From Otatea glauca (Eukaryota; Streptophyta; Magnoliopsida; Poales; Poaceae), in the NCBI GenBank assembly GCA_036346275.1, contig CM070720.1, forward strand, positions 8,037,278 through 8,101,277: a stretch of 64,000 bases of DNA, given 5' to 3'. The notes below the pieces were generated by a model, which was not told where the DNA came from, did not search any database, and was given only the letters and a program-made list of their open reading frames with translations. Positions 34,536 to 44,467 of the stretch are shown here, one piece after another (position 1 is the stretch's first letter; each line of letters opens with the position of its first letter). Made by a program: the position numbers and the translations under genes.

Positions 34536-34638
34536 GTCGCCCTACCATAGGGCGACAAGGGTACATTTCTACAATTTTTTTCTTCGTGGTATATTTCTGC
34601 AATTCGAAATATAAAATATATTATTTAAAAAAAAATTC
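34536..34638 (-). repeat. MULE right terminal inverted repeat
   Basis: Inverted copy of 14095-14196. Reading inward on the minus strand from 34638 gives the same blocks in order, ending at the palindrome gtcgccctatggtagggcga+c. It is still recognisable although the nested gypsy element lies only 18 bp further in. Confidence 0.9.
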
Positions 34639-34647
34639 GAAATAGAG

Positions 34648-36496
34648 AGCTCATAGTTTTAGAAAAATTTAGGTGTTGGTTTTGCCAAGTTTGGAGTTTA
34701 TTTGCAAACATTATGGATATTTAAATTTTAAATGTGCTATAAAACATCTTTAATAGGAATTTAATTTATTCAAAGCTCAAATTTAAATCTTGTTGCATAT
34801 CAGAGGGTTCATGAATTTATAATATTTTAGAAACTAGTTTCATTAAATTTGGAATTTATTTGTAGAAGTTGTGGGCATTTGAATTTTGAATACACTAAAA
34901 TATCACCATAAATGGAAAACTTTAAATAGAGATTAAATTTAAATATTTTTTAGGAATGGAAATTTTATGATTTTAGAAGAATTTAGAAGTTGGTTTCACT
35001 AAATTTGGATTTTATTTGTAAAAGTTATAAGCATAATAAAATTGAATGTGCTAGAAATTTTAAATTTAAACGTAGGTCAAATTTTAAATATTTTTAAATA
35101 AATAGAAAGCTCTTGATTTTATCAAAATTTAGAAAGTGGTTTGATTAAATGTGGAGCTTATTTGTAAAAGTTATAAACAGTTGAATATTATATGGAATGA
35201 AAAATCACCTAAAATAACAAAATACGTTTCTAGAGGCCAATATACTAAATTTTTGAATTTTTGTTTTAATTATAGAGGCTAGCATGTGGAGTCCACATAT
35301 CAGTCACTCATATACTAATAACGGTTCAAATTTAAGAACTAAACCTTTGAACCTCTACTGGGCCCTCATTTCATAGACACATAAGAAAAATCAGAGTTTA
35401 GTTAGAAATTCTGATGTGTAGGGCCAAGATGTCAAAGGCTCAGCTTGGGGATGAGAGAGAGCACTAATAGGAGGGGTCCATTCTTAGTGACCTGAGGTAG
35501 GGCGTAGCAAAGAGTAGCTCACCGGTAGCGATTCGTTGGTGATCATGCTTGGTTGGTGACACGGTTGGCTAGAGGGTACTAAGGGAAAGCTGGAGGATTA
35601 GTCAGTGGTGACCAATGCTGACCAGAGATTGCTAGTGGTAGCATAGAGTGGTGGCAGGAATGGTGGGAATCCAAGAGGGAAATCTAGGCGTGCTTATGCT
35701 CGGGGAAGGAGGGGAAAGCATCTATGGGGTCTATGGGTCTCCTTTTTGTACCTGGCAGCGACTGAGGATCACTGTGGATCTTTGTCGTCACTAACTGAAG
35801 CTGAGGATAAAGGGGAGTGGTGTGATTGCCATCCAGCTAATCCAAGCTGAAAATGAAGAAAAGGGCAGACTCAAGTGGTGTTAGAGGTTCTTCAATCGAG
35901 TGGAATAAGCTATTGACTCACCAAGGAGCTTAATTGGCCATGACGAGCTCGGACTACTCCTTAGCGGCAATGGAGCTCCTTCAAGCACACCAATAACTTG
36001 GGCGTGGAATGGGGTAACAAGGGGGAGTAGGGGAGCTTGAGAGAGACTAGGGATGGCCATGGCATCCCCTAAATAGGCAAGTTTGGTCTTGGGCCCGAGA
36101 CTAGGTCATGTAGCCAAGCACATTAGGACAACAATGGGCTCATTTGTAGGATTTCTCGGTGAGAGCTCCATGCATGCATGCCAAGGCTTTTGGCCGAGGT
36201 AGAGGGGGTGCAGAGGGGTAGTGAGGCATAGCAGCAAGCTCGGTGGCACGGTAGCGGGCGTGGGCAACGTTATAGTACGGTGCAAGTTCTGAGCATGGCA
36301 GCTAGCTCGTGTTGCGGGAGGGAGAGGTGGACATGACAGCTGCCATGATAGGGAATGGCCATGATGTGGCAGTAGCTGCTTGGGTGCAGAGCTGATTTGG
36401 CGCACACGCGGGTGTGCACAGCGCTCGGCAGGATGCTCTCTGTGCACGTGGCACGCATAGAGGAGGAGGTGGTCGCTAGCAAGTGGACCAAGGGTG
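34648..36496. other. Old non-coding repeat next to the MULE
   Basis: It continues the sequence interrupted by the MULE at 14094. The first 600 bp is AT-rich and contains about four diverged units of 140-165 bp (near 34660, 34825, 34970 and 35115), each with a tttgg-attttatttgtaaaag-like block. From 35400 it is more mixed and GC-richer with no convincing frame; the minus frames at 36106-36540 have no recognisable family. Confidence 0.5.
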
Positions 36497-37204
36497 TAAC
36501 ATCCCGAAAAATTGGGAAATAATGAAAAGTTACTCAGCATGACTTTTTAATGCATTTTATTTACAATACAACCTAGTTGCTTTATTTAATACTATTTTCT
36601 TCAATATTGAGCAGACAAAAGAAAAACATTAAAACCTCAATTAACCTACAAGGAGAAATAATTTTATAAACTATTTCAATAATTGGAATGAATAAATATG
36701 AATTTCTTGTAATATTTACACAAATTCAAAATACCTTAAGAATTCAAATAGTGTTCAGAATAGAAAAATTGTAGGAATTTTAATTTGAAAACTACAATAG
36801 AAAAATGAGTGAAACAAAGAAAATGGAAACTACATTCGATGGTTTATCTCCACAAAATATTTTAGAATTTTCTGAATTGTCTAAAGCCCCAAGAGGACAC
36901 CCACAAACTGCCAAGTCAAATTCTAGAAATCAGGAGCTGCTACAATACACCGACGAAGTGCTCGATTGACTGCCTCAGGTTGCCACCACTGATGGTGGGC
37001 CATGTGATGCTGAGGCCACACTGGCTAGCCACAAGCTGTCACCCTCCCCTCTCTTCTCTCCCATCGACGCGACTGGATGATGCACCATGCCACGCACGAG
37101 GATGGGCAAAGCGCGCATGCCACACCGCCGTAACTTGCTGACTCCTCACGTGCCCTCTCCCTGCCTAAAGCAGGCCATGGCATTTCTCATCTCTCCAGCT
37201 GGAC
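36497..37204 (+). repeat. Possible start of an old plus-strand Tekay-like LTR
   Basis: Starts tgtaacatcccgaaaaattg, the inverse of the gggatgttaca end of the LTRs at 26078 and 34517. It therefore looks like the start of a related LTR in the opposite orientation. It is interrupted at 37205 by a gypsy element and continues at 44468. No coding capacity. Confidence 0.4.
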
Positions 37205-37869
37205 TGATGAGGACACCACTTCTTCAGTTCCAACCACATCACCTGCTGCTACCACACCTCCAGACATGATTCAAGGACCAATGACTCGATCCCGTGCACG
37301 TGGGTGAATCTGTGTGATTCTCCTAAGGAATGAAGGTCAAGAAGATGGCAACAAATAAAAGGTGTCTGCGCCACCCATCATTTGGGCTGGACCCATGTAA
37401 TAAAATCTAATTTCAGACAGATTATGGAAGGATGGGAGGAGATTTGGCCCTTCCATAGTGCTTGGCGAAATTACCTCCCCCTCCATCTATTTAGTTGGGT
37501 CCGAGTTCCTCTTGTAAGGCGGGTTTTTCTTTGTGTTAGTTTAGCCATTGTGCAAACTCTGCTCTTCAGTTGTGTCAGTCGACCACCTACGAGACAGCCT
37601 TTGAGAACCCCACTTTTGAGTTGAATCAAATTACTATTGCAGATTCATTGTTGCCTCTATCTTATTCTTGCTAGTTCTTCGATTGCTCGCAGAATTGAAC
37701 CTCGTGTTCGGGTTGATCGTGCTACCAAAGAAGGTCAATAACCTTCGGAGTTGGTTCAACGATTGCTAAGGCGCACACGACTGCTCGCTTGTAGTCGGAT
37801 CGCGAGAGTCACCTCCACCGTAATCGAAGTTATCTTCTCACCGAAAGATCGGGCACTCAGACTCTATCA
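37205..37869 (+). repeat. 5' LTR of the 37-44 kb gypsy element
   Basis: 665 bp, matching 43800-44462. It contains aataaaagg near 37346 as a possible weak TATA. Differences from the 3' copy cluster at ctg/cag positions. Confidence 0.93.
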
Positions 37870-37871
37870 AG

Positions 37872-37880
37872 TGGTATCGA
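37872..37880 (+). other. Primer-binding site, partial tRNA-iMet match
   Basis: tggtatcga begins two bases after the 5' LTR. It matches the start of tggtatcagagc if an a was lost at a cag site. Confidence 0.65.
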
Positions 37881-39094
37881 TTTCGAGTTCATCGGTGAGA
37901 GTTAGTAGATCATTTCTTTTTCAAACCTAAAGTCCGTAAAAGGCCAAAAAAATAGTAGTAGATCATCCGCTGTCCAAAACCATCTCGTGCCTTGCATCTT
38001 TCTTATCAAGATTTTGCATTGTTGAATTTTCTGTTGCATCGTCATGTTGAGTTGCTGGTCTTAGTTTAGATTGGTGTTTAGTTCGTCTTGTCTTTGCATC
38101 TTGCTATCGCCTTTGCCGACCTGACCCTACCACCCCATGCCACGCTGCTAGCACTTCCTGCCTCGCACAACAAGCCAATCGCGGAGAAAAAAAAACGAAA
38201 AAAAGGAGAAGAAGAAGAACAAAAAAAAAGAGAGAAGAAGAAAAAAAAAATATAGAAGAAGAAAAAAAAGAGGAGAAAATTCTGAGCAGAGACCTTCCAT
38301 ATATTAGTTTCGGTTTGAGGGATCAGGAAAGTCCAGATCGATTTGACTTCGGTTTGGAAAGGATCAGAGGGAAGAATAGGGAAAGTATAGCTATTTTTGG
38401 TTTGGCTTGGGTTGGTTAAGAAGGAAAAACTGCAGCCTCTCTGGTTTTGAATCAAGCTTTCCTTTTGAAGTGGATTCGGAACCCTTCCGGACACCCTGCA
38501 CGAAAACTGCCATAACTTTTGCATACGACGTCCGTTTGGGCTGTTCGAGTACTCAAAATGACCGGAACGCAATGATTGAGTTCCCGTGGCTCCGAAAAAT
38601 TCGTTCGACTCCAAAAAACATCGTTTAGGGCCTCAAAACGCCCTCGGAAGTTCGGCAAAATTTAACCTTTCCTATTTTGCCTAGAATTTTTGCTCTGTGT
38701 CCCGGATTTGTGTACACCATCGCCTCGCAGCCCCACCCCTTTCTCGAGCCTTTTTGCTTCGATATTGATTAGCTTTTCATCGGTTTGGGTTAGGATCAGC
38801 AATTTTGACTAGTACTTTGAACGAATTTTCAACTTGCATTGCTGATTTGACTTGTGCTAATCCTTGCTACATATTTGAACCTTCCAAGCTCCACGCCTCT
38901 ACAAATGAATGACTCGTGTCACCCGGCAATCGCTCCATCCAATCTCCATCCGCTGGTTGCCGATCAGCCCGTGACTTGGTAAGATTTGGTAAGAGTTCGA
39001 TCGGCTTGTGAGGGTGTGTCTTGACATAACCACAACCTATTAGTTGCACGACATATACTTGTGTTTCCCTTGTTTCTGTTTTCTTTCGCTAACA
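37881..39094 (+). other. Leader of the 37-44 kb gypsy element, with purine tract
   Basis: 1.2 kb between the primer site and gag. 38176-38275 is an almost pure purine run (aag/aaa/gag). 38510-38545 carries cataacttttgcatacga then gtccgtttgggct, also present with changes at 11058-11090 past the pol end of the left-edge element. No open frame of note on the plus strand. Confidence 0.6.
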
Positions 39095-40375
39095 ATGGCG
39101 GGAACTTGAGCATCTGAATCCACCACAAGACATTCTCCTCGTACTAGGGCATTATTCAACACTTTGAATGTCAAATGCGCCTACATACTAAGGCGTTGAG
39201 GAGGACATGCGACAAACAAGTGCACATCTTGCTCAACTTGAGGACGCTCGATCAAAACGACTACAACTCGATTTAAATGCGGACCGCCAAAGGCGCCACC
39301 AACACTAATCGCCACAATAGTGACACGTCTTGAGGAGCTATCACGCACACTTGCTACTGTTGTTCAAGGCCAGGCTACCCACAGCGACATTGCAGATCAA
39401 GTTGAGGATGTTTATGCATGTGATACCGAGTATGATGAGCGTGACGACTACAACGCAGCTCGAGGTCGTCGACAACCACGTGCCCATCCACATGGTTTGT
39501 ACCGACAGCAGCGATCGCCGTGAGGTACGTGCTCGGATGATTCATTTGCTAAGGTTAAGATAACCATTCCTGCGCTTAATGGAAAATATGATCCGGATGC
39601 TTATCTTACAGGGAATTAGTCGTTGATCAAAAGTTTGCATGCCATGCTTTTCCGCACATAACCAAGTTAGGGTGCCACTAGTGAATTCACGCACTTTGCA
39701 TCTGTTTGGTGGAGAGAACACCGCCACACGCATCGTAATAACATTCCCACAACCAGGAAGCTTTGAAACTACTCATGCGACACCGATTTGTTCCTCATAC
39801 TATGCTCGTGACATGCTTAATAAACTACAACGCTTACGCCAAGGTACCAATTCATCCGAGCAAGACTTTCGTGACTTGCAAATTGGTATGTTGCGCTGTG
39901 GTTTAGTTGAGAATGAGGATGCAGCTATGGCACGGTATTTGGGTGGGTTGAACCGTGAGATACAGGACATTCTTGATTACAAGGATTACAATTCTATTAA
40001 TTACTCGATTGTTCCATCTTGCATGCAAAGCTGAACGAGAAGTGCAGGGTCGTCAAACGAGAACACGAGCTAACTTTTCTGCAAGTCGCACTCACTCTTG
40101 GACTCCAAGTGCTTCGCCTTCATCCGGCTCCCATTCGGCTGCGCCGTCTCCATCCACCAATAGACAACACACTGTGACGTCGACTCACATCACGCCTTCG
40201 CAGCAGTGTGGCTGCACCCTGGATCAACACAAGGTTCTTGGTTGCTTCTACAGGGCGGACCAAGGACGCCCAAGCCACCATGTAAGGGCCATGGACATAT
40301 CATGCGTGATTGTCCAAACAAGCGAGTCTTTGGTTATACGTGATAATGGTGAGTATTCTTCACTAGTGATTTGAT
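39095..40375 (+). pseudogene. Gypsy gag, broken
   Basis: Starts near ATGGCGGGAACT (39095). The recognisable capsid core is split over frames: ITIPALNGKYDPDAYL (about 39555), AISA-like WWRE region (39700), then 39800-40010 with YARDMLNKLQRLRQGTNSSE, LQIGMLRCGLVENEDAAMAR and YLGGLNREIQDIL, the usual gypsy gag helix series. A Ser/Pro-rich stretch (40090-40200) and a poor zinc-knuckle-like remnant follow. Several frameshifts and stops (for example the TGA after MAGT near 39110) prevent a full protein. Confidence 0.8.
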
Positions 40376-40379
40376 GATG

Positions 40380-41048
40380 AAACGTATGCCATGCTTGCTA
40401 CCGACGCTGCGAACAAGACACGCATTCGATCATAAAGTACATGTTGCCGCTCATCGATGCCGATAAGTATTTGAGTATTGTGGTCCAACGTGTACTCGAT
40501 GACTCGGATCGCTACAAGAGAGCACAATCAGCGTCACAATCTTTTCCAAACCAAAGGTGTTGTCAAGGAACGATCCGCTCAGATAATTATCGATGGTGGA
40601 AGCCGCAACAACTTGGCTAGTACAGATTTGGTGGAGAAGCTTGCTTTACCTACACGACCACATCCCCACCCCTACCACATCCAAAGGGCTCAATTCGAGT
40701 GGTAAATTGAAGGTAACACGCTACATGCGCATTCACTTTGCTATGGGTTCGTACCATGATTATGCTGATTGTGATGTTGTGCCTATGCAAGCATGTTCCA
40801 TGTTACTAGGTAGACCTTGGCAATATGATACTGATTCTTTGCATACTGGTCGAACTAATCAATATTCCCTCATCTTTAAAGGAAAGAAAATTGTATTGCA
40901 CCCAATGACTCCTGAACAAATTGTTAAAGATGAACTTGCTAGGACAACTAGAGAGAAAAACCAGAAGCATACTCTAAGTGAAAATCAAGTTGTAGCTACA
41001 GAATCCTTGCAACAAAACGCCCAATATCAATTTGCTCAATCGATTTGA
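40380..41048 (+). pseudogene. Gypsy protease region, broken
   Basis: Frame 40478-40705 includes IIIDGGSRNNLASTDLVEKL, the retroviral-type aspartic protease core with the catalytic Asp (DGG in place of the usual DSG/DTG). Frame 40593-41048 continues with HYADCDVVPMQACSMLLGRP-like wording (DYADCDVVPMQACSMLLGRP) and a linker to RT. The frames overlap, so a frameshift near 40690 separates the halves. Confidence 0.82.
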
Positions 41049-41288
41049 AATTGAAGTCTCCGTGTTGCTAGCTACTCAAGTCGAATTGGATGATTGCCTT
41101 GCTCGTGCTTCCGTTGCTTTGCTCTCATGTGCACACAGTTCTGTTTTCGTTGGATGATATGCCGCCTTCTTTGCACCCGTCCGTCACTAACCTTTTGCAG
41201 AATATTCGATGTTTTCCCACAAGACGCACTGGCCGGACTTCCACCTATCCGGGCATTGAACATCGATTGACCTTATTCCAGAGCATCA

Positions 41289-41860
41289 TTGCCCAATCGC
41301 GCACCGCATCGCACTAATCTCGAGAAAACAAAAGAAATTCAACGCCAAGTCCAGTCATTAATAGATAAGGGTACGCTTCGTGAATCTCTTAGCCCATGTG
41401 CTTTTTCTGTGCTCCTCGTGCCCAAGAAAGATGGGTCCTGCGTATGTGTGTTGATTGTCGTGCCATTAACAACATTACCATCCGCTATCGTCATCCTATT
41501 CCCAGATTAGATGATATGCTTGATGAATTAAGTGGTGCTCGTTTGTTCTCCAAAATTGATTTGCGTAGTGGATACCATCAGATTCGTATGAAGCTAGGGG
41601 ATGAATGGAAAACAGCTTTCAAAACTAAATTCGGGTTGTATGAGTGGTTAGTTATGCCTTTTGGGTTAACTAATGCACCTAGCACTTTCATGAGACTTAT
41701 GAACGAAGTTTTGCGTGTCTTCATAGGCAAATTTGTGGTTGTCTATTTTGATGACATACTCATTTACAGCAAGTCTTTAGAGGAACATCGCGATCATTTG
41801 CGTGCTGTTTTTATTGCTTACGTCGCACGCTTGTTTGGCAACTGGATAAGTGCGGTTTAC
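41289..41860 (+). pseudogene. Gypsy reverse transcriptase, catalytic box present
   Basis: Frames 41289-41510 and 41396-41932 give QSLIDKGTLRESLSPCAFSV, LVPKKDGS, then MCVDCRAINNITIRYRHPIP, DLRSGYHQIRM, WLVMPFGLTNAPSTFMRLMN and VVVYFDDILIYSKS. The YFDD box at about 41744-41755 carries the polymerase Asp pair. One frameshift lies near 41440-41450 in PKKDGSWR. RT copies element RNA into DNA. It is the best preserved enzyme of this element. Confidence 0.88.
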
Positions 41861-42560
41861 GCACGATCGTGTGTCTTTCCTTGGCTATGTTGTTACACTT
41901 CGTGGTATCGAAGTGGACCAAGCCAAGATTGAAGCAATACATAATCGCCAACTCCATCAACGGTCCACGCAGATTAGGAGTTTTCTTGGGCTTGCTGGCT
42001 TCTATCGCAGATTTGTGCGTGATTTTGGAACCATCGCTGCTCCGCTCAACGAACTCACAAAAAAAGGTGTTCCCTTCTCTTGGGGGGCGCAACAAGAAAC
42101 GGCCTTCACGATTTTGAAAGATAAGTTGACCCATGCTCCTTTACTTCAGCTTCCTGATTTCACAAAGATGTTTGAACTAGAATGCGATGCTAGTGGAATT
42201 GGGTTGGGTGGCGTGCTGCTGCAAGAAGGCAAACCGGTTGCGTATTTCAGTGAGAAGTTGAGTGGTCCTAGTTTGAACTATTCAACTTATGACAAAGAAT
42301 TATTTGCATTAGTTCGAACTTTGGAAACATGGCAGCATTACTTGTGGCCTAGAGAGTTCATTATTCATTCTGATCATGAATCTTTAAAGCATATTAGAAA
42401 CCAAACTAACCTGAATCGCCGGCATGCAAAATGGGTAGAATTCATTGAGTCATTTCCTATGTCATCAAACACAAGAAAGGGAAAGAAAATGTCATTCTTG
42501 ATGCTTTGTCTCGCCGATACACCATGCTCTCACAACTTGATTTTAGAATTTTGGGCTGCA
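41850..42560 (+). pseudogene. Gypsy RT connection and RNase H
   Basis: A long frame has FLGYVVTLRGIEVDQAKIEA, SFLGLAGFYRRFVRDFGTIA, then RNase H from LECDASGIGLGGVLLQEGKP (first Asp) through YDKELFALVRTLETWQHYLW (Glu) to FIIHSDHESLKHI (Asp) and NRRHAKWVEFIE. All three acidic positions are visible. A frameshift near 41815-41850 separates it from RT, and another after 42460 loses the C-terminal Asp region (near DALSRRY). Confidence 0.88.
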
Positions 42561-42629
42561 AACATCAAGGAGCAAGACGCTCTTGATCCCGATTTCAAGG
42601 ACGTCTTCTTTGAATTGTAAGGATGGGCG

Positions 42630-43799
42630 AACATATGGCAAGTTCTTCATGAATGATGGTTTCTTGTTCGTGCTAACAAGCTGTGCATTCCAAATAGTTC
42701 TATTCGTCTTTTGCTATTACAGGAAGCACACGGAGGCGGACTTATGGGGCACTTCGATGTCAAGAAGACCGAGGACATCCTGTCTGATCACTTCTTTTGG
42801 CCAAAGATGCGACGCGATGTGGAGAGATTTGTTGCTCGTTGCTCCACATGTCAACGAGCTAAGTCCAGACTTAACCCACACGGTTTGTACATGCCCCTTC
42901 CTGTTCCGAACACTCCTTGGGAGGATATCTCGATGGATTTTGTTTTGGGATTGCCTAGAACAAAGAAGGGGAGGGATAGTATTTTTGTGGTTGTGGATCG
43001 CTTTTCCAAAATGGCTCACTTCATACCGTGTCATAAGAGTGATGATGCTACTCATGTTGCCGATTTATTCTTTCGTGAAATTGTTCGCTTGCATGGTGTT
43101 CCTAATACGATAGTCTCGGATCGTGATACAAAATTTTTAGTCATTTTTGGCGCACTCTATGGAACAAATTGGGCACTAAGTTACTATTCAGCACCACATG
43201 TCATCCTCAAACAGATGGTCAAACTGAGGTTGTTAATAGAACTTTGTCTACCATGCTTAGGGCTGTTCTAAAGAAGAATCGAAAATGTGGGAGGAATGTT
43301 TGCCACATATTGAATTTGCTTACAATCGCTCGTCCATTCCACCACAAAGATGTGCCCTTTCCAAATTGTCTATGGCTTTATTCCTCGTGCACCAATTGAT
43401 TTGATCTCTCGTGTCCTTTTCGAGGACATGAATCATGATGCTAACCAACGTGCGGATCGGATATTGCAATTGCATGAGCGTACCAAGGAGAACATTGAGC
43501 GTATGAATGCAAAGAACCAAATTGCGTAGTAAAAGACGACAACATGTTACCTTTCAACCTGGTGATTTGGTTTGGTTACACTTGCGAAAAGACCGTTTCC
43601 TCGCTTATGCAAGTCCAAATTGATGCCACGTCTTGATGGACCCTTCAAGATTTTAAAACAAATAAATGATAATGCATATATACTTGACCTTCCCGCAGAC
43701 TATGGTGTTTCTTCTAGTTTCAATGTTGCGATTTAAAGCCCTATGTAGGTGAGGAAGAGCGAGATCCGCCGAGGTCGACTTCGATTCAAGAAGGGAGGA
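42630..43799 (+). pseudogene. Gypsy integrase, broken
   Basis: Frame 42711-43271 has the HHCC zinc domain (HGGGLMGHF, CSTCQRAKSRLNPHG), first catalytic Asp in MDFVLGLPRTKKGRDSIF and second in IVSDRDTKF. Frame 43169-43399 continues FSTTCHPQTDGQTEVVNRTL, where E of TEVVN is the third catalytic residue. The C-terminal part (43400-43735) is out of frame, ending INDNAYILDLPADYGV-like and YVGEEERDPP. Frameshifts lie near 43140, 43280 and 43530. Confidence 0.88.
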
Positions 43800-44462
43800 T
43801 GATGAGGACACCACTTCTTCGGCCCAACCACATCACCTGCCGCTACAACACCTCCAGACATGATTCAAGGACCGATGACTCGATCCCGTGCACGTGGACT
43901 GAACTGTGTGATTCTCCTAAGGAATGAAGGTCAAGAAGATGGCAACAAATAAAAGGGTGTTGCGCCACCCATCATTTGGGCTGGACCCATGTAATAAAAT
44001 CTAATTTCAGACAGATTATGGAAGGATGGGAGGAGATTTGGCCCTTCCATAGTGCTGGCCGAAATTACCTCCCCCTCCATCTATTTAGTTGGGTCCGAGT
44101 TCCTCTTGTAAGGCGGGTTTTTCTTTGTGTTAGTTTAGCCATTGTGCAAACTCGCTCTTGATTGTATCATCGACCACCGCGAGACGACCTTTGAGAACCC
44201 CACTTTTGAGTTGAATCAAATTACTATTGCGATTCATTGTTGCCTCTATCTTATTCTTGCTAGTTCTTCGATTGCTCGCAGGAATTGAACTCGTGTTCAA
44301 AGTTGATCGTGCTACCCAAAGAAGATCAATAATCTTCTGAGTTGGTTCAACGATTGCTAAGGTGCACACGACCTGTTCGTTTGTAGTCGGATCGCGAGAG
44401 TCACCTCCACCAGAATCGAAAGTTATCTTCTCACCGAAAGATCGGGCACTCCGACTCTATCA
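43800..44462 (+). repeat. 3' LTR of the 37-44 kb gypsy element
   Basis: 663 bp copy of the 5' LTR, directly after the purine tract 43788-43799 (aagaagggagga), followed by the duplication tggac. Confidence 0.93.
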
Positions 44463-44467
44463 TGGAC

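Larger units (their letters stand above)
14095..34638 (+). mobile_element. Mutator-like element (MULE) with transposase, PMD and GRF-zinc genes; contains a nested gypsy element
   Basis: The ends are inverted repeats of about 105 bp (14095-14196 against 34536-34638). They share gaattttttttt, aataatatatttta and atataccacga in the same order, and end in a gtcgcc...ggcgac palindrome. A perfect 9-bp direct repeat, gaaatagag, lies directly outside both (14086-14094 and 34639-34647), the Mutator superfamily signature. Three plus-strand genes lie inside: transposase, plant mobile domain protein and GRF-type zinc protein. Removing the nested gypsy element (22996-34517) and one ttttt duplication leaves about 9.0 kb. 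All three genes are broken at least on paper, so this copy is probably inactive unless some breaks are sequencing errors. Confidence 0.93.
37205..44462 (+). mobile_element. Ty3/gypsy LTR retrotransposon, possibly CRM-like
   Basis: LTRs 37205-37869 and 43800-44462 (tgatgagga...tctatca) flank a plus-strand gag-protease-RT-RNase H-integrase order. The 5-bp duplication tggac lies at 37200-37204 and 44463-44467. The primer site follows the left LTR and the purine tract aagaagggagga precedes the right. No classical chromodomain is seen. The pol reading appears to extend into the LTR, with GPMTRSRA-like wording there. This layout and the gag style recall the CRM clade (inference). Coding frames carry many small indels. 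Confidence 0.93.

Noticed and set aside
38078..38614. 178-codon Phe-rich minus frame
   Set aside because: Complement of the purine tract in the gypsy leader.
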